64,000 bases of DNA from Owenia fusiformis. Lineage: Eukaryota; Annelida; Polychaeta; Sabellida; Oweniidae. The notes under the pieces were generated by a model that was not told the DNA's origin, searched no databases, and was given only the letters and a program-made list of their open reading frames with translations. The position numbers were made by a program, and so were the translations under genes. Position 1 is the stretch's first letter. Every line of letters begins with the position of its first letter. This document shows, piece after piece, positions 41,301 to 52,498 of the stretch. The stretch covers positions 11,601,181-11,665,180 of the forward strand of contig CAIIXF020000010.1 of the NCBI GenBank assembly GCA_903813345.2, given 5' to 3'.

Positions 41301-43790
41301 CATAAAAAACTAATAAAAAACAAGCAAACAAATACAAACAACTCATATGCACCTTCTACTCCAGTGACAGCTACTTCAGGACTGTTGCAGTACTCATGTG
41401 TTCTTGATAGTTCATCCCTGTCATCCTCTCTCTCCCTATGTCCCTGTTGCCTCACCTTCAGACCTTTGGCATACTGCAACTCTGGGGATTGGCCCACAGA
41501 CCGACCCTTCTGACGACTCAGGTAAATGTCTAAAATGCATGAGAAAACGCTCTATTGTAAAGGCTTATCTTTTAGGAGTTAGGACTACCAGGGGATTTAA
41601 AGGTCGAAGCCTTTAATAGTTAGAACTGCAAGAGGTTTAACAGTCAATTAAAGTTAGGAGTGTCAGGGGCTTTACAAAACAAAATGTTAAATAATTACGA
41701 CTAACAGGAGTTTAGCATGGCAAACCTGTAATAGCTAACATAATCAGGGGGTTACATTATTAAACAAACTTTCAAAACATTTCAAAGACAACACAACTCA
41801 CTGGCGGATCCAAGAACTATCAAGGGGCCCAAATTTCAAGTCAGCAGCTTGCGGGGAAAACATTTGGGCACCTAAAACCAAGAATTTGGCCAAAATTTTG
41901 AAAAATAAGTCCCATTTTTGATAATATGGCCTAAAAAAGGCCTAAAGGGCCAAATTTCCCCTAAAAAGACCCATTTTAGAGGCCCTACATCATATTTGGG
42001 GTGCAACCGTTTTTAGGGGCCTAAAAATTTTTCTTGGCCCACAAAGGGGGGGATGGGCCCTGGATCCGCAAGTGCAACTAGAAGTACTACAAAGTGAACC
42101 ATTAACAGTTAACACAGCCATGCATTTTCACGAAAAGTCCAAATAGTACTGCCCAACCTCTAGCAGTTGTCAATCCTAGTGATTCCACAAGGCAAAGCCT
42201 CCGGCAGTTACCACTGCAATGGGTGCTACATGGCAGAACCCATAGTAGTTAGCAATACTGGGGTCTAACAAGACAACAGCAGTCAGCAAAACTAGCAAGT
42301 TCATTCGCATTTTCCCATGGAAACTACACATAATAGCAGAACCTCTCGCCATTAGCATTACTGAGATTTTACATTTAGCAAACCCATAGCAGTTGACACA
42401 AACTTAATGTTGTTCCCCTCACCATTAAAATATCAGGTTTGGGCATGGTTTGATGCATGCTGACTGAGAAGGCCATGAGATCTTGGGAGGTACTTAACAT
42501 TTTACATATGACTATTAACATAACCAAGAGATTTGATGTACATGTACAAAACAAATGTACACAAAATATATTTCATCTCCACTTGTTATTCTTTGATTAT
42601 AACAGACATTTTCATAAATATCAAAACCAAAAGATATTTGATAATAACAAGTCAAAACTTTTTTTCTGAAAACAAAAACACATAGGATATAAATCTATGT
42701 CTGAAATAACTACAAGACAGACTCTCCCAAGATACAATGGTCTTCCCAGATATTTGAACGAAGCATTGCTCACCAGAAAATGGTGCAAAACAAAGTGCAA
42801 AACAAAATTCACATCCAGTTTTTGTAATAGTCTCATATAAACCTGAAAATTATTTTTAAGGTCAGTATACAAAAATAAAAAGATTTGCAATGAATTACAA
42901 ATGTACTGATGTACAGGGTGTTAAAAATGCAACCCAAAGAAATCGCTATATCTTGGAAAACACTAATCCAATTGTGTTAATTTTTTCAGGAGAAAAAGAA
43001 GGGACTTTTAGCTCCTGTAGTTGTCTAGTTGTAAAACATGATGCCTTGGACACCTGCTCAAAAGACATTAGTATTAGAAATATACGAAAAATGCAGTCAG
43101 ATGTGGTACCACAGTGTTTTGGCACTTCAGATTTGGCACAAATTATCCTCGTCAATTTGTGAAGTTTCATCAAAATCACTTCAGGGACTTTACAGTCATG
43201 ATCAAAATGTCTTTTAAGTCTGCCAGAACCAGGGCATTTGACTGCGATTTTAAAGCATTTCGACCATGACTGTAAACTCCCTGAAGTGATTTTGATTCCA
43301 GTCTACAGATTTACCATACATTGCATGAAGATGATTTGTGCCAAATTTGAAGATTCAAAACCCTACAGTTAGGAAGTTATTTTTTTTGCAGTTGCAGTCA
43401 CACATGACTGGGGTTTTCATATTTTTCTAGTACAAATGTCTTGTCCAAGACATCATGTTTTACAACTAACTTACAAAGGGGCTATACATACACAGCCCCT
43501 TCTTTCTTTCCTGAAAAAATGAACATAATTGAGTAAGTATTTTCCAAGATATAGGGATTTCTTTGGGTTGCATTTTTTAACACCCTTAACATGGACAACA
43601 GCATGAATAATATGTATACAGGGTGAACAAAATTGTGTTTGTAATGATTAAAACAAATACCTTGCTTGTAGCTTGTCAAAAAATCGACAGATTGTCACTC
43701 TAAATTATAAATGCCATACTTACACATGACCAAGATTCCTACACCCCACACTACACCAAAGATGACAATTGTACGCCATTTCAGCCTCAT
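38395..43790 (-). CDS. PXYLP1: 2-phosphoxylose phosphatase 1 (PXYLP1, formerly ACPL2), 3 exons, 486 aa, complete
   Basis: PXYLP1 removes the 2-O-phosphate from xylose in the glycosaminoglycan-protein linker in the Golgi, allowing chain elongation. Exons (minus strand): 43790-43724, 41529-41353 and 39611-38395, phases 1 and 1. Exon 1 encodes MRLKWRTIVIFGVVWGVGIL, a signal anchor with a short basic cytosolic end, as expected for a type II Golgi protein. Exon 2 is a polar, charged stem. Exon 3 holds the whole histidine phosphatase (branch 2) domain. RHGDRAP lies at 98-104 (catalytic His99) and SGHDSS near 383-388 (His385, acid Asp386). Conserved Cys residues include those in CPLEVF near the C-terminus. 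The length matches the vertebrate protein (480 aa). Intron 1 carries elements 41799-42074 and 42914-43587; intron 2 carries the Foldback-like element 40435-41034. Confidence 0.93.
40435..41034. mobile_element. Foldback (FB)-like element: 15-bp tandem-repeat termini, 9-bp target duplication (second copy type)
   Basis: It begins GGTAACTGGTCAACTCGTAC with two 15-bp units (CAACTCGTACCCAAG). It ends with about four inverted units (CTTGGGTACGAGTTG) and GACTAGGAAA. CATTGATGC is directly repeated at 40426-40434 and 41035-41043. The centre is unique, AT-rich and non-coding. The repeat unit differs in sequence from the element at 27987, but period, architecture and duplication length are the same. Confidence 0.88.
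41799..42074. mobile_element. 276-bp MITE, CACTGGCGGATCC family, 5-bp target duplication
   Basis: It starts CACTGGCGGATCCAAG and ends TGGATCCGCAAGTG, flanked by CAACT (41794-41798 and 42075-42079). The interior is made of GGGCC-type blocks. It lies in PXYLP1 intron 1. Confidence 0.88.
42914..43587. mobile_element. Near-full-length palindromic mariner-type element (about 674 bp)
   Basis: It starts TA-CAGGGTGTTAAAAATGC and ends GCATTTTTTAACACCCTT. Inverted pairing continues inward through CAAAGAAATC..ATATCTTGGAAAA, TTTTTTCAGG..AGAAGG and on to TTTACAGTCATG/CATGACTGTAAA near the centre. Each arm is therefore about 300 bp. The right terminal G and TA are mutated. It lies in PXYLP1 intron 1. Confidence 0.8.
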
Positions 43791-44854
43791 GTTGATGTAC
43801 TCTAATCACATGCACTTAACATTCACAAAGCATGTGACAAACAGTCAAGCTGAGATTGCTGACTGATCTATGAGATGTTTTGATGGGATGTCCTGTTCTC
43901 AAACATTCAGATCTGTGTAAGATATTGCCTATGCTCCAGTCAGTCTGGAAATAGTGAATATTCTATTGATTTAAGATATCATAATATTATTTAAGAAGTC
44001 TCATAATGTATAGGTTATGTTAACATGACTTACTCGCATTAACTGTTTTTCTTTTATGAATATTGATTAACATACACTTACAATTCAGTCATGATATGAA
44101 CAATTTTTTTCAAAATGGTGACACAGTCTACAGTTCATGAACATTTAGGTTTTTGGCTTATCCCAGTCATACTGTAACTGAATATATGTGTTCCTTCTAG
44201 TTTGCTGATTGGTCGAGAAAATGTCAGCCCAGTAGGTTTGACATCATTTATGACAGGGGCTGCTGAATTGCAATATATGTAGACTTTTCATAAATAATCT
44301 GCAAAATCTAATACATATAATCCCATTTTAAGCAGATGTATAGTATACCCTAGGGGTTCACTGTGTATAAAGCTTGACAGGGATCCTCAGTGCACAAATA
44401 TCCTTAATTTGAGGTTGTTTTGGATTGTGTTCCTCGTAGCGCTATATTACTAAGTAGTATGCCACCACGGGAAAAAGAGTTGAGCGAAGCAAAAAACGAG
44501 CGTTTAGGGGGGTCTAGGGGGAGGTTTTCCCCCAGGAAAATTTAAAATTTGCTTATATCAGGATTATGCAACCATCTGGCATGCCTGTGCGTACCCAGCA
44601 TATCGGACGCTACGCCTATTTCTGCCTTCTTCTCAGGGCCTTCTTCAGTTTGAATATTTGATTTTTTCTACTTTGGATATTCGGTATGGCATTGGTCCTA
44701 TATTTACACATTTGGTATGGCGTTAGTCTTATATCTGAACATTTGGTATGGCATTGGTCCTATATTTGGGCATTTGGTAAGGCTTTTGGGTGTTACTTTG
44801 GTTGGTATGGGAACATATTGAAATTTGACAGATTGGTATGGGAATATATATATA
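43791..44854. other. PXYLP1 5' flank; no second gene
   Basis: Expected to hold the PXYLP1 promoter and 5' UTR, which cannot be placed. At about 44660-44800 three imperfect 33-bp repeats of CATTTGGTATGGCATTGGTC occur. Confidence 0.45.
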
Positions 44855-45430
44855 CAGTGGGGATCATAAAGAATTGCAAAAGCTATGAAAATTACATGCT
44901 GTCGCACATGTAATAAATTCTTACCCCATTGTATTCAGTGCTCTATTTTCTCCGTCTGAGTAAGTCCAAATATAGTGGAATTTGTGTCCCTAATGACAAA
45001 TAAGAACTTCAAAAGTTGAAGTGGATATTCACATGTTATGCCGACTCTTCAAATGTTGAGGTGATTTTGTCGCCCAATTGCGCCGGAACGGAGGATTGGC
45101 TCCCAGAATGCAACATGACACGTGCCAGCTTTCAAAATGCTGTTCCGCCATTTTGAAACCTGTCATGATGAGTAAATACGGTAACTGATGTTGCATTCTG
45201 GGAGTCAACCGTCCTTGGATAACAAACATGGCAATTCATGAAAACATTCATTCGATTTGGTAGGGATTTATCCATTATTTGCAGGTATGAAGCTTTGGAT
45301 TCATTTATTGTGCTACTTTAGTGAACGGGAATTATTTTTCTACCGCTTGGGAGAGTTTGAGACACGAAACTTGAAAATTAGCTCATTGTGACAACTTGTG
45401 AACGTTGAGTTTTATTTTTGTCCCCCACTG
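44855..45430. mobile_element. TA-flanked element with CAGTGGGG termini (576 bp)
   Basis: It begins CAGTGGGGATCATAAAG and ends TTTTTGTCCCCCACTG, with TA at both edges. An inner inverted pair (GGCTCCCAGAATGCAACAT and ATGTTGCATTCTGGGAGTC) is 40-50 bp apart from its partner. No ORF. Confidence 0.75.
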
Positions 45431-46010
45431 TATCTGAGGGTTCAGCCTAGAACCCCCATCAAAATGTATATACAGTGAACCCCCCTCCCCCCTCCCGGAT
45501 AGTAGACTATGTGCGTGGTTGTGCAGGGTAGCATATATTAAATTTCAAGAACATCAAGAGTCTTGGATCGACCATGGGTTTTCAACTATTTGAATATAAT
45601 CACCTTTAGTATACACTGTAGATCAAATACCTTTTCAATTCTAGATAACGAAGGTGTATCATATGTAGACTAGTACAGGCTTTGAATTCAATAAAAATTG
45701 AATTTTTTCGAAAAAATTGAAAACATTTTTAATTTACTGATTCCATGCCTAAGAGATACGGATTTCCCTTAATTATCGTTTTATTTCAACTCACCTACAT
45801 TTATGAAAGTATGTTTATATTGATCTGCCCATAAAGAAAGCAGATGGCTCGGAAAAATCAATAAAAATCACTTTAAATATTTTTCTTTAGAGGGGTTTTC
45901 TGATGACGTCATTCCGGGGGTCAACATAGTTTCGTTCAATGTACCAATTTCCCGGGATGGTATCAGCACAAGGGAACATGGGGCAACATGGCCCTCAAAA
46001 TTAAATGTTT

Positions 46011-46661
46011 CACTGGCGGATCCAGGGGAGCCATGGGCTCCACCCCCTCCCCATTTTTGGCCAACAAAAATTTGTAGTTCCTCATAAAAAGAGTCTTTTT
46101 GGGCATAATTTGGCCTTTCTTTTTTGGGCCAAAAATGTTTTCCAAACAACTCAAAATTTGGGTCCCCTTGTAAGCATGTATAATAGCAATAGACTAGATG
46201 CGAGTAGAAATAATCTTGATTTTCGTCATTAAATATTCAAAATTCAAAGTGATAGCATATTTGAAATCTACATGTAAAAGCCTACATTTAAAAAATATAT
46301 GAAAAATGTAAAAGTACATCTAGAATTTTATCAACTTTGAATTATTTTTGGGGAAAATGTGATTTTTTATTCGGAGAGATTCGCCATAGACCCCATGTTA
46401 TAAAATCACAAAAAGTGATATTTTCTTGTATTGAACAGATAATATTTTCTTTAACTGGACATATTTTAATTTGCATAACTATTAGATACATAAGGATGAT
46501 ATGAAAATTAAACCACTAAAACTGATAATATTTAAGTTGCCCAAAAAGGCCCATTTTTGAGGCTCTACAAAATTTTGGGGCCCAAAAACTAAAAGAAATT
46601 CTGGGCCCACTAAAAGGGGGGGGGGCATCCCCCCCCCCCCCCTCCCCCGGATCCGCCACTG
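46011..46661. mobile_element. 651-bp member of the CACTGGCGGATCC MITE family
   Basis: It begins CACTGGCGGATCCAGGGGAG and ends CCCCCGGATCCGCCACTG. No clear target duplication is visible (TGTTT/GGCTA). It carries a block also found at 10276-10445, inverted, so sequence has been captured or shared. Confidence 0.75.
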
Positions 46662-46878
46662 GGCTATACCAACTTGAGCCCATGGTTGGTCATGCGTACA
46701 TCAAAAGCCCACCGGGGCTTGACCCTAATAAAACATGTTTAAGCCTCTTAATTTATTAAAAATTGTAGGGCACATTTGAGAAGACCCCTACATTATTCTA
46801 CTTACGTCTTACTCTAACCCCCAGTATTGAAAATAAATAAAATCTGGTTCTAAAATTAGACATGTGTTACATTACAAC

Positions 46879-46962
46879 ATGGCTACGTGGATTAAGCTAG
46901 ACATCGTAAAATTGTTGTGGATTTGGTCATCATATAATATCCTAAGATTCAGCACTTTAAAG
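46879..46962 (+). CDS. Proposed first coding exon of the SEL1L3-like gene (signal peptide)
   Basis: ATG at 46879 opens 28 codons (MATWIKLDIVKLLWIWSSYN and following) ending in AAG before a consensus donor GTAAGA. The encoded stretch is short and hydrophobic, as a signal peptide should be. It ends in phase 0, exactly what the next exon at 52499 requires. The intron would be 5.5 kb and would contain an antisense LINE. The link is inferred from frame and position only; a different exon further left cannot be excluded. Confidence 0.5.
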
Positions 46963-49419
46963 GTAAGAAATTAACGGCACTATTGCACTATATACAATCT
47001 TTCATTTCGTATTCATGTTCTAAACTTTAAGAACGTAGGCCGCTATAACGAAATAAACATTTATGAGTAAAATATATATTACTGACCAACTTTATGTAGA
47101 TGTCCAGTGATCCTATGCAGTCCTTGTTTATTTCACAAGTTATTGCATAGTGTTGGTATATTGGGCAGTTTTAGATTTGAGAACGGTGAACGCCATACAT
47201 CTTTATCTCAAGAGTTTTATGTCAACTAATGTTTGTTAATGTCGTTTAAAACAACACTTAAGATCAAAACAATACAAAATAAGTAACTATTGTGTGTACT
47301 TTTTGTATTCAATTTCAACTTATAAATGTACGTAGGGCTAATATTTATTTTGTCTTTTGATACGTATGTATACTAGAATACATATGCAGATATTATTCAT
47401 AAACAAAATAGCCAATAATTTATCATTTGACTAGGCGATGGATAATCTCTCAATAATCATATCTTAACACTTTCCTTCTCCAGAGACAGGAATGACTTTT
47501 GAAACACTGAACGTATTAAGTGTTTCCGATCCTTAATACTTCAATTCAATTTATTAAATTAAAATCAATCATACAATGTTTCATACAATACATGAAAAAG
47601 ACACCCCAGGGGGTGTATATATTTCATGACTCATTTAGATTTTCAAAAATCATGTTTTACTTGTAAACCAGAAGCAATTTGAATTTAATTGAAAAAAGAA
47701 CAGATGGAAGCACAAAGTATCACAGGTTTCTTTTCTATCCTCGACCTCACATTATTGGTTATGTAATAAATGTGAGGGTCCATCATAACCTACTTCATTC
47801 AGATTTCTCTAAAATATCAAAATATCAATCTATTTTCGCCGAATTGATAAACGGGAGCTAATGCTAACTCTGAATATGTTATTGAAAAACAATATTAAAG
47901 AGATATGATTTGATTTTTATATCTATATACATGAACATGACCGTTCCAGCTGTTGTACGCTTTCTTTCAAATAATATGGATCTAGAAGGGCATATGTTAG
48001 CATTATTGCAGAAAATTAATCAACATTAGAAAAAGAAGACTATATTATTGCACACAATACTATGACATGACCCCAGCAGTCTCAGATTTAGCTGTCTCAG
48101 CTGTTATCAATCTTACTTGACAATTATACGGAGGGGATGTTGAAACTCACTAGGCACTGGCGGATTAGGGGGGGGGGGCTGGGTCTGGTCATTACTGGGC
48201 CTTTTAAGGCCTTATTTTTTAAATTCAGGCCAAATTTTGAAGAAAATGGGCCTCAAAATTTCAAAATTTGGGCCCACTTTTGCGTTTTAGCCCCCCCCCC
48301 CTTGTTGGTTCCCAGATCCGCCCCTGCTAGGGGAGGGGGTTAAAACTAATTTGAAAATTATTTTGAAGTTAGGGCCAACACTTTTGAAAATCAGGGGTAA
48401 TTTTTCTCAAATTACCACTTCCCCTTCCCATATACACTTGCCAATACATTCTACGAAACACCATCCTTCTAGTCTATGGGAAAATCACCTCTTGTATTTT
48501 ATTGAGATTTCATGTGACTACATATGCAGTACATGGAATTGAAATCCATGATAATAGGGAGTTAAAGCTCCACAACCTAAACGCGAACGAAAAATATTTC
48601 ACTATGATGACTAAGACCTGGGATGGGTGAACAAACTTTGGATATTCTTCGCCGAAAATTAATAATATTTTATACTTTGGTTGCAGTTTCCAACAAATGA
48701 ATACGATGTTCGAACATCGAACGAATGTTAGCTCATGGTTTGGGATATTATGGGTTGTTTTTTCTCATAACTTGTTGAGCTTGTGTCTCCTGGAATACTC
48801 TATAGCTCTCTATGGTCTTGCGCATTTTGGAACTTAATATCCTTGTTGATTAAACGGAGTTTCCTCTACAATAGCGACTGGGTTATGCCCAGACTCTCAT
48901 AAGATAACTGAGTATTTTTTTCTTCTATACACTCAACCATTATCCAATATGAATACAGTATAGCCAGAATAATAAAGATATAATATATTTGTCCAAATGA
49001 AGAGGAGCTGACCTTCATTTTACATTCAAGCTACAATGACACGTTCAGTTACAAGTGAGATCTACAGCCATTGTGGCTAGCCGATTTGGATTCAAGAGGC
49101 CTTTCAGAAATCATACTAGGTTCTAAAGCAAATTCATTCCAGGCGTATCAAATACATTAAGAGTCTGTTCGGGATGGGCCAAAAAATGTTTCTGATTTTA
49201 AAGTGTAATAAATCATTCATTATTTGCTTGCTTAGTCTCATACGTTCTGAGATGACTTAGAATTAAAGCATTTTTCCATATTAGGGGTTTTTATCGCCAT
49301 ATCCATTTTAGTGAATGATATGTATGAGGAAGCTCACTTCCACCTATCTGGACGTCAACAAGCAGAGCGTGATATTCTGGGCTGCTGATCATGATGATAA
49401 CCATACACAGACAGTTTAT
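46963..49419. other. Proposed SEL1L3-like intron 1, left part
   Basis: AT-rich. It holds the 172-bp MITE at 48155-48326. No other exon or RNA gene is seen. Confidence 0.4.
48155..48326. mobile_element. 172-bp MITE, CACTGGCGG family, 5-bp target duplication
   Basis: It begins CACTGGCGGATTAGG and ends CCAGATCCGCCCCTG, flanked by CTAGG (48150-48154 and 48327-48331). It has the G-run and C-run edges typical of the family. Confidence 0.88.
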
Positions 49420-52400
49420 TTATGTTTATGTATCTTTATTTCCACCTATGCAGATGAGTACATAATAATTATAAAGTTAATGTGGCAATATTAAAAATAT
49501 AGAAATAAAAATATATATATTTACAACGCAAACTGTGTTGATTTAATAGTTTATAGAGCTATAGCTGCAGCTCTTGTTTTTAACATGTGTTTGACACTTA
49601 ACATTATCTTCACATACATTCTGTAGTCTAATGCTTCATTTTTTCCTAGTAAGACCTCCATTTTTTCAACCATATTATATCCATCAAATATTCTGTCACT
49701 TAAAACTGCCAACAAGTCACTCCTACTTTCATGAAGTTCAAGGCAATCTAAGAGAAAATGCCTTGTCGTTTCATTTGTCATCCCACACAGAGGACAAATA
49801 GTGTCATAGTTGAGTGGGAAAGCACCTGTTAGCAGTTTTACCATATCCCTACACATCCCTATATATTTACAATTCGATTGACAGATTCTCCACCATACGC
49901 ATGGTTTTATCGTAACTTGTATCGTTCTATAAACGCTAAGTCTGTAAGATATGTTACATAACAAGTGCCATCTGTCTTCTTCATACTGCATTATGCGTGC
50001 TTTAACAATCCGTTTCCACGCACTTGGGCATCAGGTCATAATTCAAAAAATATTCATCAATATATCGCCATAAATTGTATCTTGTCACAAGGTTCAAAAC
50101 TGCATTTATTACTGAATAGTTGCTATACAACTTTGAATGTTCAGAAATTGACTTCCATCTAAAGAACTCAATTATAAAAATCATTTTATACACACATGTG
50201 GTTGGTAGATTTAGGATACACCACAGAAACATTAACTTTTTTGTATCTATGACCGCACGAATCCTCGACCAGCCCAGTTGTGCCAAGGAAGCTTCGTTAT
50301 GCACATTACATGGCAATTGTTGAATACGTTTTGCTATTTGTCTATGTGTCAATTCAAGGGTATCATAATCACATTGTTTCAATGGCAGGATATCCATACC
50401 GTATGTCATGGATGGTACCGATATGGACCAATATAAAATAGAGGCCGTCAGTGGATTGTATTCGAAGGAGTCACTGCTGAGAAGCCCCACTCCCGCGTTG
50501 ATAGCCCTTCTAGCCTTTCCCATTGCATTATCAATATGTTGTTTCAAGTTACCATTTGTATTTAAAATGAGACCCACATGTGTACATTCTCTGACATGAT
50601 CCATTTTATCTGGACACAAGTCTTTGCGACCCTGTCTCTCTTTAGTGCAAACCATCAACGTTTTTGACTTCCCAGGGTGGAAGGTGAAACGCCATCGCGT
50701 ACTGAAACGATATGCTATGTCCAGTAATGTTTGTAAGGACCTTGGGAACACAGCCATGAGGATCAGGTCATCGGCGTATGTGGGTGAGGTTACATTAATA
50801 TTGCCGATTCTGCACTCCAGCATTGCTTTGTTCGAGTTCCTTTAAGAGGCTATTTGTGAAACGCATATAGAGCATCAAACTACAGACACCCCCCTGATGG
50901 ACTCCCTGGTTAACGAAGAAAGGATCAGACATAGATTTTCCCACTCTAACCCTGCATTGATAATCCGAATACCAAATTTTCAAAATTCTCCATATTTTCC
51001 CCTTGAAACCTTGGTTAAAGAGTGTATACAACAACCCATCTATCCAGACAGAATCGTAACATTTTTTAATGTCCAATGATGCTATATATGTATCACTACC
51101 CCTGTCCGCATTATTCGCGACAGTCTCCCGCACGACCATCGATGTGTGGATACAAGAAGTACCATCTATTGCTGCCCCTTGCAGACAATGTATCGGTTCA
51201 ATGTTATTATCGGCCTTAACTCGTGCTATGTATAAATTTTCAAAAAGTTTGCTAAATATGGTCATTAACGTGATACCCCTATGGTTATCTTTTTCTAAAA
51301 TATCTTTGTTCCCTCCTTTGAATAACGTTATTAAGACCCCTATTTTAAAAGAATCCGGAAAGAACTCATTTTCGATTATAGCATTGAATAGATACGTTAA
51401 GACCGAGATTAACCTTGTACCACCGTACCTTATATGCTCTGGGGTGACAAGATCGTGCCCCGGTGCTTTATTTAATCTCAATCTATCTATAGCAGCGATA
51501 ACTTCGACTTCCGAAAACGGTTCCTGTAAATTATCGTCAGTTTGGGTGCGCGTTAATTGATCAAATCTATGAATTGCGCCTTCGACCTCTTGCTTAAAGC
51601 CGTTATCAAAAACAGGATTATTTGCAGGTGTATAAAGTTTTTGAAAGTACGCTTTCCACTCGTTACAAATATCTACTTCCGTGTCTAAAATACTACCATT
51701 GTCACCCCTCAATTGTAACACATTTTTCCCATTCCCCTTTCGTTTAGTTTTAACTAACCGCCAGAAGTCATTAATATTAATATTGCCCGATACGTCTAGC
51801 TCTCTCTGTGTTTCCATTGCATGATCGTATTGTTTATTCCTGAGCAGTTTTCTAAACTCGCGTTTCGCGTTTTTATAAATAGCATAGTTTCGACCCGTTC
51901 TCGGTTTTCCACTTTCCCGCCAAGTATGATATGCAATCATTTTCTGTTTATACATAACTTTCAATTCCGGGCACCAATAGGGTTTAATGTGTTTACGAAA
52001 TTTCCCTTTGGGTAGATTGTTGTGCGAAGTATCTTTTAAGAGCTTAGCAAGCTGATTGAAGTAATTGCTAATTTGTTTGTTTGATAACGAGGGGGTCCTA
52101 CTCAACTCATTTTCTATATCTATAAGTTTACTTGAAACCACATCAGTGAACAAGGATTTAATTTGACTTTCACTGATCTTATTCCATTTTACATTAACTG
52201 CCCTCAATGCCTCAAGGTTACCCTTACAAAACACTGAATTTGTCGCCGCAATAGTCAAAGTTAAAGTTAAGGGGAGGTGATCAGATGTGTTCAGTAGGGT
52301 CTCCTCGTGTACTTCACATGTAACACAGCATCTTATAAGAGGTGCTGTAACTAATATATGATCAATATAGGTACAAAATAAAGTCATGCATGTCAATCAT
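49420..52400 (-). mobile_element. Non-LTR retrotransposon (LINE), 5'-truncated and frame-broken, antisense to the SEL1L3-like gene
   Basis: Three minus-strand ORF segments follow in order: 52396-50795, 50823-50002 and 49991-49551. The first begins with the tail of an apurinic-type endonuclease (SDHLPLTL). It then has the reverse transcriptase fingers and palm: RLNKAPGHDLVTPEHI, NHRGITLM, SLDIKKCYDSVW and the QGVHQGG turn. The second starts at the catalytic TYADDLIL block and continues through the thumb. The third carries the Cys-rich end (CPLCGMTNET..H..C). A frame change near 50810 and an interruption near 50000 break the ORF, and most of the endonuclease is missing, so this copy cannot encode the full protein. 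The 3' limit (about 49420) is approximate; the tail is a short A-rich run, not clean poly(A). The clade is not assigned, and it is different from the LINE at 1-1392. Confidence 0.88.
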
Positions 52401-52498
52401 GCCAATAATAAAATGGGTTATTGCATTTTAAAATCAGTAACATTTTTGGCCCGCCCTGTATGTCTTGTCAATAATTCTACAATCGTTATTATTTTCAG

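Noticed and set aside
43619-43645. Another mariner-type left end (ACAGGGTGAACAAAATT)
   Set aside because: Single short match with no partner terminus; could be chance or a relic.
45868-46232. Short ORFs with GGGGGAHGSPGS-like sequence
   Set aside because: They are translations of the CACTGGCGGATCC MITE and its G/C runs.
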